A stretch of DNA of 64,000 nucleotides. Source: Methylobacterium pseudosasicola. Lineage in GTDB: Bacteria > Pseudomonadota > Alphaproteobacteria > Rhizobiales > Beijerinckiaceae. How positions within the stretch are numbered: position 1 is the first letter of the stretch; each line of letters starts with the position of its first letter. Under the pieces are notes generated by a model that made no database searches, was not told the origin of the DNA, and saw only the letters and a program-made list of their open reading frames with translations. The stretch is from NCBI RefSeq assembly GCF_900114535.1, contig NZ_FOTK01000014.1, forward strand, positions 62,001 to 126,000, read 5' to 3'. Positions 8,984 through 16,878 of the stretch are shown here, piece by piece. The position numbers were made by a program, and so were the translations under genes.

Positions 8984-9618
8984 TCACCGCCGCCACCCCG
9001 ATGATCGACCCAGCCGTGCTGGAGCCGGCACTGGTCCAGCTCAGCCGCCACGAGACCCGGCTGCGCCGGGTCGGGATCACCGCGGTCCAGCCCGGCGAGG
9101 GGGTTAGCACGCTGGCCCGGGAACTCGCCGGCGCCTATGCCCGCCGGGGCCGCACCGCGGCGCTGATCGAGGCGAACTGGTCGCGGCCGTCGCTGGCCGC
9201 CGCCTACGGGCTCACCGGGCGGCCGGGCTTCGCCGACATCGTCGCCGGCGACGTGGCGCCGAGCCTCGGCGTCCATCCGGTCGCCGACGGCCTCAGCGTG
9301 GTCCCGGCCGGCAACGCGGCGGCGATCCGGCGCGCGACCCTGGACGACGGCCGCGTCGAGGATTTTTTGGCGCTGGTCGACGAGCGCTTCGACCTCGCCA
9401 TCCTGGATTGCGAGCCGATCACCGAGATCGGCGACGCCGCGGCGCTCTCCCCCTTCGTGGACGGGTTCGTGGTGGTGATCGGCGCCGAGCGCACCCGCCG
9501 CGCCGTGGCGCAGCGGGCGCTGGCCGACCTGAAGGCCGCCGGCGGCGCGCCGCTCGGCATCGTCCTCAACGGCACCCGCCGGCCGATCCCGAAATGGCTG
9601 TACCGGTGGCTCGGATGA
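8980..9618 (+). CDS. CpsD/CapB-like ATPase of polysaccharide synthesis, degenerate P-loop
   Basis: This 212-residue cytoplasmic protein has the fold order of bacterial tyrosine kinases that partner with Wzz-type proteins. The Walker A region reads QPGEGVST (residues 37-44), with Val42 where the invariant Lys is expected. The Walker A-prime region reads ALIEANWSRP, with Glu64 and Asn66 replacing the two Asp. Walker B keeps one Asp (AILDCEP, D143). No tyrosine-rich tail is present; the protein ends WLYRWLG. It therefore looks like a pseudo-kinase that kept a structural or scaffolding role. It overlaps both neighbours by four bases (ATGA), which argues for coupled expression with the chain-length protein and the polymerase. 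Confidence 0.85.
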   Translation: MITAATPMIDPAVLEPALVQLSRHETRLRRVGITAVQPGEGVSTLARELAGAYARRGRTAALIEANWSRPSLAAAYGLTGRPGFADIVAGDVAPSLGVHPVADGLSVVPAGNAAAIRRATLDDGRVEDFLALVDERFDLAILDCEPITEIGDAAALSPFVDGFVVVIGAERTRRAVAQRALADLKAAGGAPLGIVLNGTRRPIPKWLYRWLG

Positions 9619-11129
9619 GCAGCGACACGTTCCGCGCGCTCCGCGCCTTGCCGATCGCCGGCCTCGGCCTCGCGGCGGCGGCCGGCGCGGTGGCGCTGAG
9701 CGCGGCGCCGCTGAAATTCGCCGTGGTCGGGCTGGCCGCGGCCTTCGGCGGGGTCGGCGCCCTGATCGCCGGGCAGCGCTACCGCCTGACGCCCCTGCTC
9801 CTCGTCGCCCTCGCGGTCGGGCTGACGGTGAAGCTCGATGTCAGCTTCTTCCAGCATTTCGAGGCGGTCGGCCAATACCTGCCGAGCATCGGCGGTGGGG
9901 CGGGGCTGACCGTCAGCGTCGCCTTCCTGGTGGCGCTGACGCTGATCCTGTCGAAGCTGTTCGGTATCGGCGAGCGCGTCCGCGGCCTGCGCCTCGACCG
10001 GCCCCTCGTCCTCACGCAGCTCGGCTTCCTGGCGGCCGGGCTGCTCTCCCTGAGCAACGCCACCGATACCGCCTATCTCTGGTTCGATGCCTGGCGGTTC
10101 CTGGGCCTGCTCCTGGTCTCGGTGGCGGTCTCGAACCTGTCGGGAGCCGATATCCGCACTCTGGCGCTGGCGATCTGCGCCCTGTGCCTCGTGCAGACCG
10201 CGGTGGCGGGGCTGCAATACGTCTCCGGCTCCGAACTCGGCCTCTCGGTGCTCGGCGAGGAGCAGATCGTCGAGGAGAACATCAACTTCACCGCGCAGCG
10301 CCGGGCCGGCGGGCTGAAGGTCCACCCGAATATTCTTGGGTACTATTACGAGTTCGTTTGGCCGCTGGCCCTCGCGCTCGCCCTCTCTCGGGGTCCGAAA
10401 CTTCTGCGCCTTATCGGCGCGGCCGGCGCCGGATCGGCGGTCGTCGGCGTGGTGCTGACCCTGTCGCGCGCCTCCTGGTTGACCTACCCGCTCTCGGCCA
10501 CCCTGGTGGTGGTGCTGGTCTACCGGGACCGGCTGTTCTCCCGGGCGAGCCTGATCGTGTTCGGGCTTCTCGTCGTCTTGGCCGGGATCGCCGCGATCGT
10601 CGCCGGGCCGCTGGTCTGGGAACGATTCACCGCGGATGACGGCGGCTCGGCGGCCCAGCGCGGACCGCTCAACGCCGCCGCCCTGGCGCTGTTCGCCCAA
10701 TTCCCGATCTTCGGCGTCGGGCTCAACAATTTCGGCAACCAGTTCGCGGTGCTCGACCAGACCGGCCTGTCCCGCCTCGCCGGCCTGTTCGACCGCTCGA
10801 ACCACGTGGTGCACAACCTGCACATCCTGATCCTCACCGAGGTCGGGATCGTCGGCTACACGGCCTTCGCCCTGGTCTTTCTGGTCGGCATCGTCCGGGG
10901 CTTCCGGGCGGCCTGGCGCGCCCCGGTCGGGGATCCCCTGGCCGCCATCGCGGCCGCCTGCGCGGTCGGCCTGATCGCCCACCTGCTCCACGGCCTGGTC
11001 GACCCGGGCTTCCGCCTGAATCTCGGCATCGCCGAGCTGCTCTACACCGGCCTCGGGCTGATCGCGGGCGTCCGGGCAGCGCAGAGACGTGCGGCTGCCG
11101 ACCGGCGCCGGGAAGGATACCGACCATGA
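9615..11129 (+). CDS. O-antigen ligase/polymerase family protein (Wzy-like)
   Basis: This integral inner-membrane protein of 504 residues has about twelve hydrophobic segments. It probably polymerises the repeat units (Wzy) rather than ligating them to lipid A, given its place in an export operon. Family marks are RAGGLKVHPNILGYYYEFVWP (about 225-245), the helix TLSRASWLTYPLSATL, the sequence FPIFGVGLNNFGNQF before the large loop and NLHILILTEVGIVGY after it. It starts at an ATG inside the previous stop (ATGA overlap) and its own stop overlaps the following glycosyltransferase start in the same way. Confidence 0.88.
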   Translation: MSSDTFRALRALPIAGLGLAAAAGAVALSAAPLKFAVVGLAAAFGGVGALIAGQRYRLTPLLLVALAVGLTVKLDVSFFQHFEAVGQYLPSIGGGAGLTVSVAFLVALTLILSKLFGIGERVRGLRLDRPLVLTQLGFLAAGLLSLSNATDTAYLWFDAWRFLGLLLVSVAVSNLSGADIRTLALAICALCLVQTAVAGLQYVSGSELGLSVLGEEQIVEENINFTAQRRAGGLKVHPNILGYYYEFVWPLALALALSRGPKLLRLIGAAGAGSAVVGVVLTLSRASWLTYPLSATLVVVLVYRDRLFSRASLIVFGLLVVLAGIAAIVAGPLVWERFTADDGGSAAQRGPLNAAALALFAQFPIFGVGLNNFGNQFAVLDQTGLSRLAGLFDRSNHVVHNLHILILTEVGIVGYTAFALVFLVGIVRGFRAAWRAPVGDPLAAIAAACAVGLIAHLLHGLVDPGFRLNLGIAELLYTGLGLIAGVRAAQRRAAADRRREGYRP

Positions 11130-12058
11130 GCGGGATCGGCCTCAGCGTCCTGATCGTCACCTACAATGCCGGCGCCGATATCGAGACCTGCCTGCAACTC
11201 CTGGCGACGAGCCGGATCGACCGCCCCTACGAGGTGATCCTTGTCGATAACGCCTCCACGGATGGTACGCCAGAGCGGATCGCCCATGGCTACCGCTGGG
11301 TGCGGCTGATCGCCGAGCGCACCAACCACGGCTTCGCGGGCGGCAACGCCGTCGCCCTGGCAGCGGCGCAGTACGACACGATCCTGCTGCTCAATCCCGA
11401 CGCGTTCCTCCGCGATCCGGAGGCGCTAGCCGCAGCGCTCGCCCATCTTGACGCGCATCCGGATGTCGGTGCGCTCGGGCCCCGGCTGATCTTCCCGGAC
11501 GGCCGGCACCAGGTCGGCGATGCCGGCTACGAGCCGCGCCCGCTCTCGACCCTGGTCCATGCCGCGGGCCTGTCCGGGCGCTTCGGCCTGCGCGGCCTCT
11601 ACTTGGCGAGCCGGCAGGCCAGAGGACGCGCCGCCCTCGACGTGGACTGGGTCTGCGGCGCGTTCGTGCTGATGCGCCGGGCGGCGGTCGAGGCGATCGG
11701 CGGCTTGGAGAGCCCGATGTTCCTCTACGGCGAGGACGTGGATTGGGGGTGCCGCCTGCGCGATGCCGGATGGCGGGTCGCCTACCTGCCGGCGATCGCG
11801 GTGGTCCATCTCCAGGGCGGCTCGGCCGGCACGCGCTCGGCCCGCTGGCTCGACGGGCTGGCGGGGATCTACCGCCTGCGCAATGCCGGCCGGTTCCTGT
11901 CCTCGCCCGCCTTCTTCTCCGGCCCGCTGCGGCTCGGCTTTACCCTGCGGGCGCTCGCCTACGGGCTGGCCGGCCGGCTGAAGCGCCGGCCGGACCTCGC
12001 TCACAAGGCCGAGGACATGCGCAGGTTCTCCGCCCACCTGCGCAGTCTTCGAAGCTGA
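11126..12058 (+). CDS. Glycosyltransferase family 2, rhamnosyltransferase-like
   Basis: This is a 310-residue GT-A fold glycosyltransferase that adds a sugar from a nucleotide-sugar to the growing lipid-linked repeat unit. It starts with LSVLIVTYNAGADIETCL and VILVDNASTDGTPERI, the nucleotide-binding part. The metal site is LLNPDAFL (about 91-98) and the acceptor part is VDWVCGAFVLMRRAAVEAIGG followed by LYGEDVDWGCRLRDAGW. The segment order matches WbbL-like rhamnosyltransferases, but the sugar cannot be fixed from sequence. It is the last gene of the first forward run; 12 bases separate it from the convergent methyltransferase. Confidence 0.9.
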   Translation: MSGIGLSVLIVTYNAGADIETCLQLLATSRIDRPYEVILVDNASTDGTPERIAHGYRWVRLIAERTNHGFAGGNAVALAAAQYDTILLLNPDAFLRDPEALAAALAHLDAHPDVGALGPRLIFPDGRHQVGDAGYEPRPLSTLVHAAGLSGRFGLRGLYLASRQARGRAALDVDWVCGAFVLMRRAAVEAIGGLESPMFLYGEDVDWGCRLRDAGWRVAYLPAIAVVHLQGGSAGTRSARWLDGLAGIYRLRNAGRFLSSPAFFSGPLRLGFTLRALAYGLAGRLKRRPDLAHKAEDMRRFSAHLRSLRS

Positions 12059-12070
12059 CCCGCCCGATCC

Positions 12071-12808
12071 TCACGGCCGCTTGCGGATGAAGACCATGTG
12101 ATAGCCCTTCAACGGACCCGGCGTGAGCCGGAACAGCAGCTCCCAGAACTTACCCAGGACGATGTTCTCGCCATGATAGAACGGCTGCCCGTCAAAACTG
12201 TAGGTGAAGTGCTCGAACCGATCAGTTGGGAAAAGCCGCTGCCGCGCCGCCTCCGTGTTCATGGTGTAGAGCGGCACGAACGAGTCGATCTCGACCCGCC
12301 GCGGCTCGACCCAGCGCAGGACCTGCGCGTGCAGCCGCTTCGGGATGAGCCGCGCGCCGACCCCGACATAGCCCCAGCGGTTGGGCGTCCACGCGCAGAG
12401 CCAGCCCCCCGGGGCGAGGACCCGGCCGAGCTCGGCCGCGGTGACCTCGGGATGCTCGATATGTTCGAGCACCGAGAAGGCCGAGATCAGGTCGAAGCTC
12501 CCGTCCGGGAATGGAAGGATCCCGTCGTGGCCGATCAGTCGGACCTCGTCGGCCGACTTGTTCTCGAGGACCGCCTCGTCCACGTCGCAGGCCATGACGT
12601 GGGCGCAGCGCCCGCGGAAATCGCCGAGGTGCCGGCGCAGTGGGACCGGGTCATCGCTCCACTTGCCGCGCCCCGCCCCGAACTCCATCACCCGCATGTC
12701 CGGCCGGAGCAGCGCGTTGACGCGGACGATGTACTCCATCCGGTGATCCTGCCGGGAATAACCCCCGGCCCCCATCTCCCGGAACAGGCGCTGTTCGACG
12801 GTGACCAT
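12071..12808 (-). CDS. Class I SAM-dependent methyltransferase
   Basis: This is a 245-residue Rossmann-fold methyltransferase. The SAM loop is VMEFGAGRGKW (about 40-50), followed by the acidic strand-2 end VMACDVDEAVLENK. Motif SFDLISAFSVLEHIEHP (about 103-119) and the LAPGGWLCAWTPN strand complete the fold. Inside a polysaccharide locus it may methylate a sugar of the repeat unit or cap the chain, but this is inference. GAGGAG lies about nine bases before the ATG. It is on the opposite strand from its neighbours, and its start is only 24 bases from the start of the divergent glycosyltransferase. Confidence 0.88.
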   Translation of the reverse strand: MVTVEQRLFREMGAGGYSRQDHRMEYIVRVNALLRPDMRVMEFGAGRGKWSDDPVPLRRHLGDFRGRCAHVMACDVDEAVLENKSADEVRLIGHDGILPFPDGSFDLISAFSVLEHIEHPEVTAAELGRVLAPGGWLCAWTPNRWGYVGVGARLIPKRLHAQVLRWVEPRRVEIDSFVPLYTMNTEAARQRLFPTDRFEHFTYSFDGQPFYHGENIVLGKFWELLFRLTPGPLKGYHMVFIRKRP

Positions 12809-12832
12809 GCTTCAGGCTCCTCTGACGGCGCG

Positions 12833-14020
12833 ATGCGCGCGGTTGTGGTGAAGGGGGACGAGCCGGACGGGCGTCCGGCGGTGGCGATCCTCGGCACCCG
12901 CGGGGTGCCGGCCGCGCATGGGGGGTTCGAGACCCTGGCCGAACGCCTCGCGCTCGACCTCGTCGCGCGCGGCTGGCGGGTGGAGGTCTATTGCCAGGTG
13001 CGCGAACCGACCCCGCCGAGCGTCTGGCGCGGCATCGCGCTGATCCCCGTGGCGGTGCGGGGCGACGGCGCCTTCGCGACCATCGTGTTCGACCTGAAAT
13101 GCACGCTGAAGGCGGCGTTCCGGCCGGCCCAGCCGCTCGTGCTCGGCTACAACACGGCCGCGTTCTCGATCCTGTACCGGCTCACGGGCAAGCGCAGCGT
13201 CATGAACATGGACGGGATCGAGTGGAAGCGCGACCGCTGGTCGAAGCCCGCCAAGGCGTGGTTCTGGCTGAATGAGCGGCTGGGCAGCCTGTTCTCCACG
13301 CATCTGATCGCGGACCACCCGGAGATCGCCCGGCACCTCGCCCGCAACACCTCGGCGAAGCGGATCACCACCATCGCGTACGGCGCCGACCCGGTGCTGG
13401 AGGCGCCGACCACGCCGCTGGCCGCGTTCAACGTGCGCCCCCGCGATTACGGGCTGCTGATCGCCCGAGTTGTGCCGGAGAACCTCGTGCTCCAGATCGT
13501 GCGCGCCTGGAGCGAGATCCGCCCCGGCCTGCCCCTGGTCGTCCTCGGCAAGCTGATGGAGTCCGATCCCTACCATCGGGCCGTGAAGGCCGCGGGCGGC
13601 CCCGAGGTGATCTTCGCGGGCGCGATCTATGAATCCGAGCGCGTCGCCGCCCTGCGGCTGCATGCCCGCTTCCACATCCACGGCCACACGGTGGGCGGGA
13701 CGAACCCGTCTCTGGTCGAGGCCCTGGGCGCCGGCTCGCCGATCCTGGCCCACGACAATCCGTTCAACCGCTGGGTGGCGGGCGACGGGGCCGTGTATTT
13801 CGGCGACGAGACCGAGCTGCGCCGGGGCATCCTCAACCTCGTGCGCGCCGCGCCAAGCCGGCTCGACGCCATGTCGGCGGCCTCCCGCGGCCGGCACGCC
13901 GACGCCTTCGGCTGGCAGGGCATCGTCGACGCCTACGAGAGCGTGCTCCGTCGCCAGCTCCCGTCCCGGCGCACTGCCGGTCGGGGGGCGATCCGCCGGC
14001 ATGAGCACGGGCCGGCGTGA
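12833..14020 (+). CDS. Glycosyltransferase with DUF1972 (GT4 type)
   Basis: This 395-residue GT-B glycosyltransferase has an N-terminal DUF1972 domain (VAILGTRGVPAAHGGFETLAE at about 17-37), typical of rhamnosyl- and other GT4 enzymes of polysaccharide loci. FSILYRLTGKRSVMNMDGIEWKR belongs to the same domain. The C-terminal half has the GT4 acceptor/donor features, including TIAYGADPV, LLIARVVPENL and the segment GTNPSLVEALGAGSPILAHDNPFN, with the E-x7-E-like glutamates of retaining enzymes. It is divergent from the methyltransferase with a very short gap, so its promoter must overlap coding sequence or be absent. Confidence 0.88.
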   Translation: MRAVVVKGDEPDGRPAVAILGTRGVPAAHGGFETLAERLALDLVARGWRVEVYCQVREPTPPSVWRGIALIPVAVRGDGAFATIVFDLKCTLKAAFRPAQPLVLGYNTAAFSILYRLTGKRSVMNMDGIEWKRDRWSKPAKAWFWLNERLGSLFSTHLIADHPEIARHLARNTSAKRITTIAYGADPVLEAPTTPLAAFNVRPRDYGLLIARVVPENLVLQIVRAWSEIRPGLPLVVLGKLMESDPYHRAVKAAGGPEVIFAGAIYESERVAALRLHARFHIHGHTVGGTNPSLVEALGAGSPILAHDNPFNRWVAGDGAVYFGDETELRRGILNLVRAAPSRLDAMSAASRGRHADAFGWQGIVDAYESVLRRQLPSRRTAGRGAIRRHEHGPA

Positions 14021-14042
14021 GGCGAAGGGCGAGCGTTCGGGG

Positions 14043-14651
14043 CTAAGCCGCATCTCTGCCCCCGGCGCCCGCTTCGAGGCTGCGCGTCTGCCGCTGGGCC
14101 AGCATCGTCACAGTACCGGCCGGGACGTCCCGCAGGGTGCAGACGCCGATCCCGATCGTCGCCCCGGCGCCCACCGCGACGGCGCCCTGGACGGCCGCGT
14201 GGGCGCCGACCACTGCGCCGTCGCCGAGGCGCGGCGCATCCGCCGGGAACGGCTGCCCGGGAAACACCCAGTCCCGCGGGCCCACCAGGGTCCCGGGCAG
14301 CAGGATCAGATCGGTCCCCGCGCTGCCGCAGAACACCACGCGGGCCGGATGGGGCACGAACAGGCCGGCCCCGATCGGCGAGCCGGGATGCAGGCTCGCG
14401 CCGGTCAGCCGCAGCGACAGGTCCGCGACCGCAGCGGCGCAGCGGCGCCAGCCCCGGACATAGAGGTAATGCGCAGTCCGGTGGAAGATCGCGACCTGCA
14501 TGGCCGGCAAGGTGAGGTGCATCAGACGGCGCAGCCGGGAGGTCGGCTTGCCGCCGGTGGTCTGGCGCAGGACCCGGGCGAAATCTGCCGACAGCAGCCG
14601 GCGCAACTCCGCGAAACCGCCTGAATTGGTGGTCGAGGCGATACCGCTCAT
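14043..14651 (-). CDS. Serine acetyltransferase-like acyltransferase of polysaccharide locus
   Basis: This 202-residue protein has a helical N-terminal part and a C-terminal left-handed beta-helix of hexapeptide repeats (APRLGDGAVVGAHAAVQGAV, VAVGAGATIGIGVCTLRDVP). The pattern resembles serine O-acetyltransferases and WcaB-like enzymes that acetylate sugars. The segment GLFVPHPARVVFCG carries the histidine that usually lies near the active site (PHP). In this locus it more likely O-acetylates the repeat unit than serine. It follows the related gene at 14648-15259 with a four-base ATGA overlap and is convergent with the DUF1972 glycosyltransferase. Confidence 0.8.
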   Translation of the reverse strand: MSGIASTTNSGGFAELRRLLSADFARVLRQTTGGKPTSRLRRLMHLTLPAMQVAIFHRTAHYLYVRGWRRCAAAVADLSLRLTGASLHPGSPIGAGLFVPHPARVVFCGSAGTDLILLPGTLVGPRDWVFPGQPFPADAPRLGDGAVVGAHAAVQGAVAVGAGATIGIGVCTLRDVPAGTVTMLAQRQTRSLEAGAGGRDAA

Positions 14652-15259
14652 GCCGCGCCCCCGCGGCCGGGCAGAGCGCGCCAGGGCTGCGGCATCACCG
14701 CCTCGCCGGCCTGCACGTCCTTGAGGATGATCGTGCGGGGGCCGAGCCGGGCGCGGTCGCCGATATGCACGGCGCCGAGGACGATCGCACCGGCTTCCAG
14801 CACCACGGCATCGCCCACAACCGGCAGGCCCGGACCGCCGCCGATATCCTGGTCGGGCTCCTTCAGCAGGCCGCCGATCGAGGCCTGGACGCCGAAGGCC
14901 GCGTCCCGCCCGACCGCTCCGGCGATCACGGCGCCGTGGGGATAGGGCAGGAACAGCCCCCCGGCGATCCGGCTGGACGGCGGGATGTCGGCCCCTGTCC
15001 ACCAGCCGTTGACCAGCCACAGCAGCCACGCCGCCATGCGCCAGCCGCGCTCATGGCTGTAGCGCGAGAGCCGATAGAGCCAGACGGCGTGATAGCCCCG
15101 GCGCAGAGCAGCCGGCCCCTGGCCCCGGCGCTCCCAATGCGCCCGGTCGGCCGCGAGCGCCGCGCGCAGCTGCGCCCAGTTCGCTCGTCGCCCCCCGGTG
15201 GATTCCGACGCATCCGCGATGGGAATCCCGCGGGCGTCAGTCTCGGCGCGCTCGGACAT
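14648..15259 (-). CDS. Serine acetyltransferase-like acyltransferase, paralogue of the next gene
   Basis: This 203-residue protein has the same architecture as the downstream gene. A helical part (YHAVWLYRLSRYSHERGWR) is followed by hexapeptide repeats (LPVVGDAVVLEAGAIVLGAV, HIGDRARLGPRTIILKDV). Here the active-site region is GLFLPYPHGAVIAGAVG, keeping the His of the HGxVI motif of serine acetyltransferases. I chose the ATG at 15259 because GGAGG lies eight bases upstream; longer in-frame starts add residues unlike the family. The likely role is O-acetylation or another acyl modification of the exopolysaccharide. The gene is divergent from the flippase gene with 128 bases between starts. Confidence 0.8.
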   Translation of the reverse strand: MSERAETDARGIPIADASESTGGRRANWAQLRAALAADRAHWERRGQGPAALRRGYHAVWLYRLSRYSHERGWRMAAWLLWLVNGWWTGADIPPSSRIAGGLFLPYPHGAVIAGAVGRDAAFGVQASIGGLLKEPDQDIGGGPGLPVVGDAVVLEAGAIVLGAVHIGDRARLGPRTIILKDVQAGEAVMPQPWRALPGRGGAA

Positions 15260-15387
15260 ACGCAGTCCTCCGGTTTCCTCAGACGCTTCATCTCTGCAAC
15301 CATAAATTGAAGATACGGTTGCAAGCCATACGCACCCTGCCACGATGCAATCGTAGGTCGCGGTTTTCAGTAAGGCTTCACCGGGAG

Positions 15388-16878
15388 ATGTACGGCTTGG
15401 TAAACCGATTGCGTGGAGGCCGTCGCTCCGGCGGCCTGCGATACGGCGCTAACCTGCTCGGGCAGGCCGCCGGGCGCGGCGTCTACTTGGCCGCGGGCTT
15501 CGCCGCCTTCGTGATGGTCGGCCATGGGGTCGGCCCGGAGGCACTCGGCCGCTACGGTCTCGCGCTGGCGGTGCTGGCGGTGGCGCTCATCGCCGCCGAT
15601 TTCGGCACCACGCTCACCTTCGGATCGCGGCTGGGCGCCGGTGCGCCGGAGATGCGCGCCGTCGAGTTCGGCCGCATGGTCTCGGCCCGGCTGATCCTCG
15701 GCCTCGTCACGGGGGTGGCCCTGCTCTGCGCGCTGCCGCTGCTGCCCGTCGAGATCCGGCCCGCGCTGGCGCTCGCGGCCGTGCTGATGCCGTTCGCGGC
15801 CGCGCGCTTCCTCGATTCCCTGTTCCAGGTCTGCGGCCGGCCGGGCTGGTCTATATGGCCCTCGCTCGCCAATGCCGGGACCCTGGTCGGCGGCACGGCG
15901 CTCGCGCTCTGGTTGCAAATGCCCGAAGCCGCTCTGAGCGTCGTCGCGGTGGCCTCCGGCATCGTCTACGGCTTGGCCGGCCTGATCCTGGCCGCCCGGC
16001 TCGTGCCCCTGCGGCCCGCCTCCCTGTCGCACGGCTGGGCGACCATCCGGGCCGCCGCCGGGGTCGGGATCTCGAACGCGCTGGGCTCGCTCAACGGCCG
16101 CATCAGCCTGATCATGCTGGCGGCCCTGGCCGGGGCGGCCGAACTCGGCCAGTTCACCGCCGGCTTCCGCTTCTTCGAGCTCGGCGCCGCGGTGGCGATC
16201 ACCCTGTGTGCGCCGCTGGTGCCGGTCTTCGGCCGGGCGGTGGGGCCCATCGACGCCGCCCGCCCGCGCTCCGGTACCGACCGGCTCCGGGCCAGCGTGC
16301 GCCCGGCGCTGACCCTGATCCTGGCGGCCTCGATCGCCGGGACGGTGGCGGCCTGCGCCGTTGCCGAGCCCCTGGTCCGCCTCGTCTTCGGCCCGAACTT
16401 TTCCGCCGCCGCGCCGGTGCTGCGCATCGCCGCCGCCATGAGCGCCCTGCTGATCGCCGCCACGGTCCTGTTCGCCGGGCTCGTGCCCCTCGGCCGAACC
16501 GGCTTCGCGGTGCGCGGCAGCGCCGCCGCCTGCGCCACGAACCTCGCGGCCTGCGCCGTACTGATCCCCTGGAATCCGCTGCTCGGTGCCGCCTGGGCCG
16601 CCCTGCTCGCCGAGGTGGCGATGCTCGCAGTCGTCGCCCACGCCTTCTGGCGGGAAGCGGGGGCGCCACTCGCGCTGGCCGACGCGCCGATTGTGCTCGG
16701 CCCCGGCCTCGTCACCGCCCTCGTCTGGGCCGCCGGCCCGGCAGCACTCGTCCCGGTGACGGTGCCGATCGCTGCCGGCCTCTTCGCTGCGGTCGCGGCA
16801 TGGCTGTGCCTGCGCCGCCGCGCCCCCGCCGATCTCGTCGAATCCCTGCCCCTCTCGATCCCGGAAGCTTCGTCATGA
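15388..16878 (+). CDS. Polysaccharide flippase (Wzx, MOP superfamily)
   Basis: This integral membrane protein of 496 residues, with 12-14 hydrophobic helices, belongs to the polysaccharide biosynthesis/MATE-like superfamily that flips lipid-linked repeat units across the inner membrane. The first helices contain NLLGQAAGRGVYLAAGFAAF and GPEALGRYGLALAVLAVALI, with AADFGTTLTFGSRLGA between them. These are characteristic of Wzx-type proteins, as is the later VRLVFGPNFSAAAPVLRIAA. I prefer the ATG at 15388; an in-frame TTG at 15307 would add a basic stretch unlike the family. Its stop overlaps the following glycosyltransferase by four bases. Confidence 0.87.
   Translation: MYGLVNRLRGGRRSGGLRYGANLLGQAAGRGVYLAAGFAAFVMVGHGVGPEALGRYGLALAVLAVALIAADFGTTLTFGSRLGAGAPEMRAVEFGRMVSARLILGLVTGVALLCALPLLPVEIRPALALAAVLMPFAAARFLDSLFQVCGRPGWSIWPSLANAGTLVGGTALALWLQMPEAALSVVAVASGIVYGLAGLILAARLVPLRPASLSHGWATIRAAAGVGISNALGSLNGRISLIMLAALAGAAELGQFTAGFRFFELGAAVAITLCAPLVPVFGRAVGPIDAARPRSGTDRLRASVRPALTLILAASIAGTVAACAVAEPLVRLVFGPNFSAAAPVLRIAAAMSALLIAATVLFAGLVPLGRTGFAVRGSAAACATNLAACAVLIPWNPLLGAAWAALLAEVAMLAVVAHAFWREAGAPLALADAPIVLGPGLVTALVWAAGPAALVPVTVPIAAGLFAAVAAWLCLRRRAPADLVESLPLSIPEASS

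Noticed and set aside
9204..10991. A 595-codon open frame antisense to the Wzy gene
   Set aside because: It lies on the other strand of the polymerase gene, is rich in Gln, Gly, Arg and Asp and has no domain. High GC keeps such shadow frames open.
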